From: Lumbricus terrestris | Lineage: Eukaryota; Annelida; Clitellata; Crassiclitellata; Lumbricidae | Length of the DNA stretch: 64,000 nt | Direction of reading: 5' to 3' | Assembly: GCA_949752735.1 (NCBI GenBank) | Contig: OX457044.1 | Span: 10,483,229-10,547,228, forward strand | In this document: positions 45,101 through 55,680 of the stretch, piece by piece | Layout: each line of letters starts with the position of its first letter | How positions within the stretch are numbered: position 1 is the first letter of the stretch | The notes under the pieces: generated by a model | What the model saw: only the letters and a program-made list of their open reading frames with translations | Databases searched by the model: none | What the model was told of the DNA's origin: nothing | Translations under genes and position numbers: made by a program

Positions 45101-48100
45101 GTTCTTCCTCATGTGCTATGGATTCGTTAATCTCGCGTGTGGTCTTCAGACGATCCTACGAACGCCGAACTGGAGACCACGCTTCCGTCTCTACCACTGG
45201 TCAGCATACGCTATAATCGCAACGAATAATCATCATCATCATCATCGTCTTCTTTGTTTATTTTTAAAACTGACACGGCGCAGTATGGATGCGATCAGTG
45301 ATGAATGTAATGATCGTTAGTTATTGTTGAGTTGAATTCAACTGTCAACAGCCTTGCAAGACATACTTCACGTCAGTTTACCAATGCTCTCTGCCGAATG
45401 GAAGGTTGAGTTGACCTTTTGATCCATCAATTTGCCGAACTGAGAAATCGAATCGCAGGAAGGGAGACCTTCTAAGATTTAGTTTATGTGTGTCAAGCGT
45501 CGCTTCGTTGGTAGATGCCTGCCATATTAAGTGGTCAGTTTGGTGAGACTTCATCATCACGGTTGATGTTACATTCCTGCATTGTTGTCAGTTTGTTACG
45601 CGAATTTTGACTCTGTCCAATTGGCAAGTTTTTCTGGTAGCATAATTTCATTGATCCGTCAATTTGTTCACTCTGCTTATCTCTGCTTATCTCTGCTTAT
45701 CTTCCCTGTGGCTGTGAACGGCGTTATTGAAATTATTAACTACATTGCGTTACATTATAAATCAGTAGTTGCAACCGTGATGTAGCACGCCATTTAAAGC
45801 TCTAGACCAGCGGTTCCCAACCCGTGGCCCGCGGGCCAAAAGTGGCCCGCCAGGCCTCTGAAAATGGCCCGAAGCCTCAGAAATTGGCCCTCATCTCTCA
45901 AAGAATTATCAAAAATAGATGAAAAAATTAACAATTTGGACATGATAAAACACAATATTATTTTCCATTACAAATTATTTTATGTAAATGTCGATATTTA
46001 ACATAAAACATTATATTTTGAATCAATTGTAATAATTTTATATGCTTTTAGTTAATACGATTTTAACCTTGTGGCCCTCTAATGTCCTTCAGCTAAGAAA
46101 AGTGGCCCTCGTGTCCTCCAACTTATAAAAAGTGGCCCTCAAGTCAAAAAAGGTTGGGAACCACTGCTCTAGACAAATCAGACAGAGAGATTGTGAACAG
46201 ACCAAACAGAGACACTGTTCAAATTGTTTGCATATTCTGTTTTGTATAGGACGCTGTCGTTCTTCGGTGTTACGCTCTGTTTGGTGCTAATGTTCCTCAC
46301 CAGTTGGTACTACGCGATCATCGCCATTGTCATTGCCGCCGGAATCTACAAGTACATCGAGTACAAAGGGTAAGACGTCGAATGAAAGTGCTATATAAAT
46401 TATATTATTTGATGTTGCCCTCCACTTGGAATGGGATCCCACTTGCGCTGTGCGTACCACCTCGGAAAAATTTGCCTGATTTCTACCAGTTGTTCAAGAC
46501 TTTTCTCTCTGACTGTGGGTCAGCTGGGAGTGCCTCTGAGTAGGTTTCTTGAAGGGGCACGATATAAATTTTTTGAATGAAGTCCATCACTCGCAATTGC
46601 TGTGACGCTTCGGCGTGTAACTCTGATGCAGTGTCCGCGCTGTAGGCGGGAGTGCCTCTGAGTAGCGAGTTTGAAGGGGCGCTATAGAAATGGAGAAATA
46701 AATAAATAAATGTTTGACTTGCTTATTGTCAGAAATCACCTATGAAAGATTCAACAGGTCAAAACTCAGATTCCTATAGCTTCCAAAACAAGTTCAAAGT
46801 GAGTGGGCTGACGTGGATCACAAATGGATTGGCAGACTTTAATACGTATATTGACACAGAGACAGACAAATGGGCAAAAATACATACATGCAGACTGGGA
46901 GACAGTGCGGTGTTAAGTTGATTTAGTATTGGCTTTGTTGTCCAGTAGCCTATCCGGTCAACCTATGTAGGTCTATTTGGGTGATGGAGATGGGTATGAA
47001 AATTTTGAGTTCCATCACTGATTTTGACTGCTATGAATTGCCCGCTCCGAATTGTCCACTCCAAATTGTCTGGTCCAAATTGTCCTTGCCAGAATTTTCT
47101 CCAAATTGTCCTCTCCGAATTGTCCGGGAACCCTTTATAAACTATGAGCTACATATATAATTTAATTATGTAACATTTGACTTGTTTAGGGCTGAGAAGG
47201 AATGGGGCGATGGCCTTCGAGGTCTGGCGATGTCTGCTGCGAGGTACGCCCTGCTGCGGTTGGAGGAAGGACCGCCACACGTCAAGAACTGGCGTCCGCA
47301 GATCCTCATCCTACTCAAGCTGAAGGACAACACGCTGGAGCCAAAGTATCGCAAGATGCTTACCTTCTCCAGCCAACTCAAGGAAGGTTAGTACGTCGCC
47401 ATGGAGACCGTCTTCATCTTGTGATCTCAGAAAAGTGCTCATGCGCTTGTTTCACTTATTGTTTCACTTATTACTGCATTTGTGGGTCAGTTTGGCCAAA
47501 TTCATGAATTTCACTGTCTATCCAGCTATATGCTGACGATATTCTTTATGGTTTTCTACCCGGCAGCGAGTTGAGTATATAGGATCACTGCTCTAGTTTG
47601 GCAATGTCAGCTTAGTATTGCTGCAAGCTACCTGTGAGAGTTGTGTTGCTGCATGGCTATCCAAGACCACCGGTCCACCGCGCCTCAGTTCTGCATAGAA
47701 GGAGGGGTGCTCTTGGTTCCATCGCAAGAATTGCAACTATGCGGAATTGAGTCTTTTTTGTTTGTTCTCTGTACAAGCAGCAGATAGTATATAGGGTAGC
47801 CATGGGTAACCATAACTTAGGTCACCTCTGTCATCATCATCATCATCATTATCAGTTCCTGGCACCAGCCATCTGGAAGTGATGGGTATGAATAAATGGT
47901 CTCCATTGTCTTCATTTGCCAGTTGTCCATTGCTACCCTAGTATCAGCCCAGATGCTGCTGCTTTGTCCTCATTCGTTTTGTCTGTCCAGCATGTTAACA
48001 CGTTGATCGCCAAGTGCGAGTTAACTTGTACTTCAGCCAGTCATTTAACATGGTGTGTAGGCGGTCAATGTGTAAAATGACAACTGATTATTATTGTTGT

Positions 48101-51100
48101 TGTTGGTGTACAGGTAAAGGCCTGACGTTGGTTGGTTCCGTTCTGGAGGGCGACTACGCAGAGAAGTACGCCAACGCATTGGCCGCCAAGCAGACAATCT
48201 CAGCGATGATGAAGAAGGAGAAGGCGCGAGGATTTGCCGAGGTTGTGGTCGCCGAACACATGACGCAGGGACTCTGCTATCTGTAAGTAATTGCCTGGTG
48301 GTGGAAGATTCATCTAATGCGGTGGATGAACCAGATGATGGGGAAATATGGCAGATGATGACTGATGAAAAATTGACATTGCTTTTAAGGATCACTGTCA
48401 AGACATTAAAAAATACTTTTTTAGCCGAAGAATTGTCGAGCACTGAAACTGGCTAGCGCACCCAAAAAAATGTCTGTGTGTCACATGATCAGTTTCAAGC
48501 AGACACTGGACAGTTGGATGGAATGAGCTAAACCCCCCCCCACCCATCCCCAATTGTCTGAGACTAAAATGCTCTTGTTCTTGTCTTATTTCTATCTTGG
48601 TGATATTATTCTTGTTTCTGTTCAGAATCCAAGGTTCCGGTGTTGGTGGACTGACGCACAACACGGTCATGTTGGGTTGGCCTCACGGTTGGAGACATGA
48701 TGAGGACGAGAAATCTTACAGGGTCTTCCTCGGTCAGTCAACCGTATGAATGTGTCTCGCTTGATCGATGTTGCTGTTCGCTGAGATTAGGGATCGGAAG
48801 TGTTGAGGGAAGGATGTAGATGTTACAAGCTGTTGAGGGAAGGATGTAGATGTTACAAGCTGTGGTCATATTTATTTATTTATTTATTTCAGAAATTTAT
48901 ATAGTGCCTCTTCAAGGTAGGCTACTCAGAAGAGCTCCCGGCCCAACCACGACTAAAATAAAACAGTTTTTAGGTTTTTAAAGAACAGAGTGGAGTGACC
49001 CCTGGGAATTAAGCGCAGTGTAACAGGGAGACCATTCCAAGCTGTAGGACCTGCAACAGAGAATGAACGACGCTATCAGATAGCAGTCCATGAGCGGGGA
49101 ACAAGAAGCTCATATAAGCTCAGTTACAATTTAATAATTAGTGATTTTTGTAATTTAACTTACCTAGGTTTGCAGTGGTTTAGTTTGGTGTAAGTGGTTT
49201 TGGTGATATGGTTTGGGGTGTTAATATCGTTTTTTTGGCATATCGATTATTGATTGTAGCAATTCGAATTTAAACTGATTATTTTTTTTGTGTTGGTCTT
49301 CACAAGAAATCCGCTATTAGCAGCTTAGCCGCGATAGACAAAGATGGTGACTGCTGGGATCCATTGCATTCAATGATGTTATGTGGGTTTTTTAAAATTT
49401 ACACATGTGTTGTTCGTTTTTAAACACATGTGATTTTTGACACATGTGTTGTTCGTTTTTAAACACATGTGATTTTTTACACATGTGTTGTTCGTTTTTA
49501 AACACATGTGATTTTTGACACATGTGTTGCTTGTTTTGTAAACACATGTGTTGTTTTTTGCACATGTGTTGTTCATTTTTTGACGCATGTTCATTTTTGA
49601 CGCATATATTGTTGGGTTGTTTTAAAGACACGCTACGCAACATCAACAACGGACAGTTGGCCGCCCTTGTCGCCAAAGGAATCGACCAATTCCCGGAGAA
49701 CACGGACAAACTCGTCGGAACCATCGACATCTGGTGGATTGTGCGTATCCTTGAACCGCTTGAACAGTTACAATTCATAAAAAAATTATTTCTTATTTTT
49801 TAAGTTAATCTGTTTTTATGTGCTGCATGTGCCTCCCTTGGCTTTTTATCAATTTAGTTGGTTAACTGAAATTAGTAACTGGTATGTAATACTTAAACTT
49901 AAGCCATTACCAGTTACTGAGACATATCCTTACGTATGATGTGAATTTAGAATTAGAATTTTTCCCTTTATCATTTTGTGCTTATGATATCATCATCATA
50001 ATCTTCATCATTATCACCATCATCATTATCATAATCTTCATCATAATCATCATTATTTGATCGCATCTCACACAAAATATTTGATGGTTATGAGTGGCTT
50101 TAATTAGATTTGTTCAAAACCGGTTGTCTGACTGCCATGAACAACAGAGTCAAAACAGTTCTTGTCTATTTCTATTATTTTAAATTTTGATTATGATACA
50201 TACGCTGAAATGTTTTACACCTGGCTGTTTTATTGGTACATGGTAGTCAAGTCTTTACAGCGTTCTTTGTGCAACTCTTAGCTTTGTTGATAGTGCTCTG
50301 GAAACAGATAATATTGCGGTTGTAAGGTTATGGTCCGTGAAGATACTCGAGTGACTGTTGTTGGTGAAATTAAATTGAGGCTCGAATTACGTGAGCGAAG
50401 GTTTTATCCTTGACTGATCCGATGCTGACAGATGATGGAGGGTTGCTGATGCTGCTTCCGTTTCTACTGACGCAGCACAAGGTCTGGAAGCTGTGCACCA
50501 TGCGCATCTTCACCGTCGCACGTCAGTATTTGATTGATTCTTTCTTACTCACCCATTAACTCACCCATTTGCTCACTCATTTGCTCACTTTGTGGGGCAC
50601 GGTGGTGTAGTGGTGGCGTCGTTGCCTTGAAGTCGGAAGGTTCGAGGTTCGAATCCACCTCGCCGCGTAAGGACCTTGGGCAAGTCCTTCACTCACAATT
50701 GCTCAGCGCTTCGGCGTGAAACTCCGATGCAGTGTCCGCTCTGCATTCGGGAGCGCCTCTGAGTAGGGAGAAAGAGCTTGAAGGGCCGCTATAGAAGTGC
50801 ACATACAAACAAACACTCATTTACTTGCCAGTTACTCATTAATTTACTCACCCATTTGCTCACCCATATTCCCACCCATTTACTTGCCAGTTACTCATTA
50901 ATTTACTCACCCATATACACACCCATTTGCTCACCCATTTAACACCCATTAACTCACCCATTTAACACCCATTTGCTCACCCATATTCTCACCCATTTAC
51001 CTGCCAGTTACTCATTAATTTACTCGCCCATGTACTCACCTTTTAATATTCCCATCCACTCACCCATTGAATCAAACATTCTCTCTCGTGGCTGATTGAC

Positions 51101-54100
51101 TGGAGGGCCATTGAGCTGCTGGTGTCCTGGTCACAGTGTATACTTCGATGCGTTTATCTGTTTTTCTTGCTCATTCTCACTTGCTCACTAACTGGCTTGC
51201 TCCTGTGTTCAATGGCTCACTTGCTTGCTCAATCGCTCATTTACTTGCTCATTCACTCAAATGCTCTGTTTCGTCACTCTCGCCAGTCATTCAGACACTT
51301 GCTATTGGTGAATGGTATAAAGCACCAACCCGCTCGATCATCCCACTCACTCACTCACTACTCAGTAATCACCTATTCACTCACCTATTCACTCACCTAT
51401 TCACTCACCTATTCACTCACTTATTCACTCACCTATTCACTCACCTATTCACTCACTCACTTATTCACTCACTCACTTATTCACTCACTCACTTATTCAC
51501 TCACCCATTCACTCACCCATTCACTCACCTATTCACTCACTCACTTATTCACTCACTCACTTATTCACTCACCCATTCACTCACCTATTCACTCACTCGC
51601 ATATTCACTCACCTATTCACTCACCTATTCACTCACTTATTCACTCACCTATTCACTCACTCACTTATTCACTCACTTATTCACTCACTTGCTGCAGCCA
51701 CTACTGCTTTCTGAATATTCGATTGTCACAACAACAACAACAGCAGTAGCAGCTGATGATGATATTGTGTGTGTTGCTGTTTTCAGAGATGGACGACAAC
51801 GTAGAGCAGATCAAGCAGGACCTGCAGACGTTTCTCTATCACCTGCGTCTCAAGGCTGAAGTGTCTGTCGTCCCACTGGTCAGTTGTTCACATCAGTTTT
51901 TAATCACTGAACGCATCTTTGTGTTGTATTCTATTATATTTAGGCATTTATAAAACGCCTGTATTATTATAGTGAACCGTTGAGAGGCGCTCCCAGTCGC
52001 AAGGATTACATGTTGGCTTTGAAGCGCCAGCAGTCGATACTTTGTGCATTAGTTGCTGGCTCAAAAGAAGTCACTTATTAATAATAGCAATTGATAATAA
52101 TAATAATAAAGTTTGACAAGAGATAAATGGTACAACATCGTCTGGACTGCCTCCGAGGCAAGCAATGGACTAGACGAATGATGGAGGACAATGCAGATCA
52201 CTTATTCGTACCCACCGCCCCTAAATACCCGATTGTTTTCAGCGGTTCTTATAAGACCAGGTCATGTGCTCCACGAGTTACTCCCCCAGCAAAGCAGACG
52301 GGTCATGACTTGCGCCCCAGACCGGGTACTGCAATGAGCAGACAACCAATGATGAGGAAGACATTTATGGCTAGATTGTTGTTCACGTGCTAATTAGTTT
52401 GTTTGGTCTTGATAGTTTTTTATGTGAATTTTATGTTGTGATGCTTGTTCACACGATTACTACTTGGCAGCTGGTTAAATTGAAGAATGTACTTCTACTT
52501 TACTTACGTAAATGGATGGCATCAGGAACTGATGGTGGTGGTGGTGGTGGTGGTGGTGGTGGTGGTGGTGGTGGTGGTGGTGGTGGTGGTGGTGGTGGTG
52601 GTGGTGGTGGTGGTGGTGGTGGTGGTGGTGGTGGTGGTGGTGGTGGTGGTGGTGGTGGTGGTGGTGGTGGTGGTGGTGGTGGTGGTGGTGGTGGTGGTGG
52701 TGGTGACGATGATGATGACAGGTGAATTGTGCTGATAGTTCGTTCTGTGTTGTCTGCTGTTGTAGCCGGACAATGCGATTCGTGCATACACGTATGAGCG
52801 AGCGTTGATCATGGAACAGCGAACGGCGATGTTGAAAGATCTTCGTCTGAAGAAGAAGAAACTCAAAGCCATGGTCTGTACACGTCAACAACGAACTCAT
52901 GAATTAAGATCAACTGATTCTATTCGTATTTATGATTACTACGGCTGGTGGCATTGATTATCAATTAATCTTCATGATTTATCTTTCATCAAATGATTAA
53001 ATCTTATTCATTCATTCATTCTAGGTACTTATATGATGACGCCATTGCCATACAATACAACTGCAGTTTGATATCGCCCTTCCTACAAAGCTCAGAAGTG
53101 CACACACGGCTTGACGTTGCAACTCTCAATTAATCTGAAGGACTTGCTCAAAGTCCATACACAGTAACTGTCTCGGACGGGGATCAAACCCGTAGTAGTC
53201 TCCGCATTACAGGCCTAACGCTCTGCCCCGTCAAAACGGCTACGAGTTCAGAAGTGCTTCTAACCACAGCTAAGAAAAGATGACTTTAGTGATTCATTTG
53301 GTATCGCTTGTGTAAAGCATGAGAAACCATCAAAACTATGGGTAATGGGTTTGTTACTAATTTATTTCTGCAAAAACTTCAGTTGAATTGTTTCTTTTGA
53401 TGCAGAGAGTTTAAATTTTTGGATATCTTTCACTTTTCCATTGATCAGCGTTTATGTTAAATTAAAAGTTTCGATTACTTTTTTCCGTTCAAGTTTCACA
53501 TTAAATTTTGTTCGCCGTAATAACCTATTATTGTTTACTCCAGAAATTTTCCACTTGACATTAATGAAATAACAGACAAATTGTCATCGAAGCCGAGAAT
53601 TGATTTTTTAATATTTTTAATGTTTATCGAATAAGTTATGTTTAAGATTTTTAGTGTGTCTGGCTGTCACTTAAACAAATAATTGTAACAATGTTTGTCA
53701 GTTTAGCTCTTGATTCTATGTGTAACCAAATATTGTGTGTTGCATGGATTGTGATGTTTTGTCATTGTTTTTGCGAATCACTCTGAATACAGCTGATTTT
53801 CACATATGACGGATGAGAACCCACTTTCTCAGTGGCCGGCCCCAGATGCTTGAACAGTCCATCTCTCGCCCTGCAATCGGCTGACTCAGTTGACTCCTTA
53901 AAATCTGGACTCAACACTTGTTTAATGTTTATTTTGCAAGGCCCATCTTTCTGTTGTGTATCAGGCACCCTTGCTCTGTTACGGCACAATAGAAATCGTC
54001 ATTGTTATTGCTATTATTATAATGACTGGCTGACTATGCTTTCGTGTATGAACTTTAACCTCTGATTGAACATGTGTGACTGTTTTCAGCCACAAGAGAT

Positions 54101-55426
54101 TGTCGACAGCAATGCAGCCACCACATCATCATTGTCCGCTGGTATTACTGCTGCTGCTGCTGCTGATGCTGTGGATCCAACGGAGACAAAAGGACCAGTT
54201 GCTTCAGACAACAGCCTCAGTGACCACTGGAGTCAGCTGGACATCTCGGCTGATGAGAACGGAGATGAATTCAACGAGGAACTACTCAGCATCAAACCGT
54301 AAGGATAAGGGTGCTTGTGTGTATGTTTGTGTATTTATGTGTGTGTATTGTGTATGTATGTGTGTGTGTGTTCATGTCTGCGTATGTGTGTGTTGCATGT
54401 CTGCGTATGTGTGTGTTGTGTGTATGTTTGTGTGCATGTATTGTGTGTGTATTGTGTGTGTACTGTGTGTGTGTTTATGTATGGGTGTATTTGTGTGTGT
54501 TGTGTGTTTGTTTGTGTGTTTACTTTTTTTAATTTTCGTACTATGTGGTTCTGCAGTTGCTTCAGTTGTGTGACTGTGGTTTATGTTAGTCAGGTTTATG
54601 TACATAAATAATCACATTGACATTTTTAATTACATTCGTCATAACACATTGTCTAGCTATCTGTGATTATATGAATGAGAAAGTGACATCTCTACATTAG
54701 TGGATTTTCTTATCCTTTAGTGTTGTTTTGCTGATGAGATCTGCAGATTTATCTCGAGCTATCTGGTTTTGTTTCATTTCTAAGTAACTTACCTGAGATT
54801 TCTGTTGTTGTTAAGTCAATAAAAGATTGATTGATTGATTGATTGATTTGATTTATTGATTGATTGTGTATTGTATGTGTGACAATGTGCGTGTTTGTAT
54901 TAGGGCTGTTAATTAAGGTTTTTAGCAAACTGATTACCGGTTTTTAACATTGCCATTGTAAAAATCCCATGTATATGTTGATAGACAAAAAATGGTGGTC
55001 GCTCGGTGCATTACATTTTTGAACATTAAACAGGCCAATGATATCTGTTTGCTTTCCTGTCACTTTTACTTTTTGGCTAAGACAATTTATTGTATTAATA
55101 TTAATTTTCATTTTGAGATGTTTAATGTATTATTATAGAATGAGAATAAATGTGAATTGCATCTGAGTGAATTTTTGCTGCAGGGATCGGCAGAACGTAC
55201 GTCGAATGCACACGGCTGTACGTCTGAACGAGGTGATAGTGGAGAAGTCGCATGACGCACGACTTGTTATTCTCAACCTTCCTGGTCCTCCAAAGACTTC
55301 GAATGGTGATGAGAATTGTATCCTTTCAAACAGATCCCATGCAGAGAATTATGGCTTTATATGCATTCATTTACTGGTAACACCTTTCAGTGTTAATTGA
55401 TTGATTGATTGATCGATCGATGATTG

Positions 55427-55476
<50 letters not shown>

Positions 55477-55627
55477 GAAAGCTTTGTGTGACCGTTGGGT
55501 AGCATTTTATTGTGTGGTGATTTAAAAGATGGGAGACAAGTGACTGAATTGCAGAGAGACAGACAGAAAGACGGAGGGAGAAAGAGAGAGGCAGAAAGAG
55601 AGAGAGAGAGAGAATAAGAAAGAGGGG

Positions 55628-55680
<53 letters not shown>

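Noticed and set aside
49396..49620. CRISPR-like array
   Set aside because: Regular repeats, but the intervening segments are themselves repeats, the unit is palindromic, and the context is an animal intron.
51122..51859. 245- and 192-codon Ser/Leu/Thr-rich frames
   Set aside because: Produced by the 12-bp CACTCACCTATT array; they also overlap the real exon 21 in the wrong frame.
52475..52900. Long poly-Gly, Val, His, Pro and Thr frames
   Set aside because: All are readings of the perfect GGT microsatellite in a cotransporter intron.
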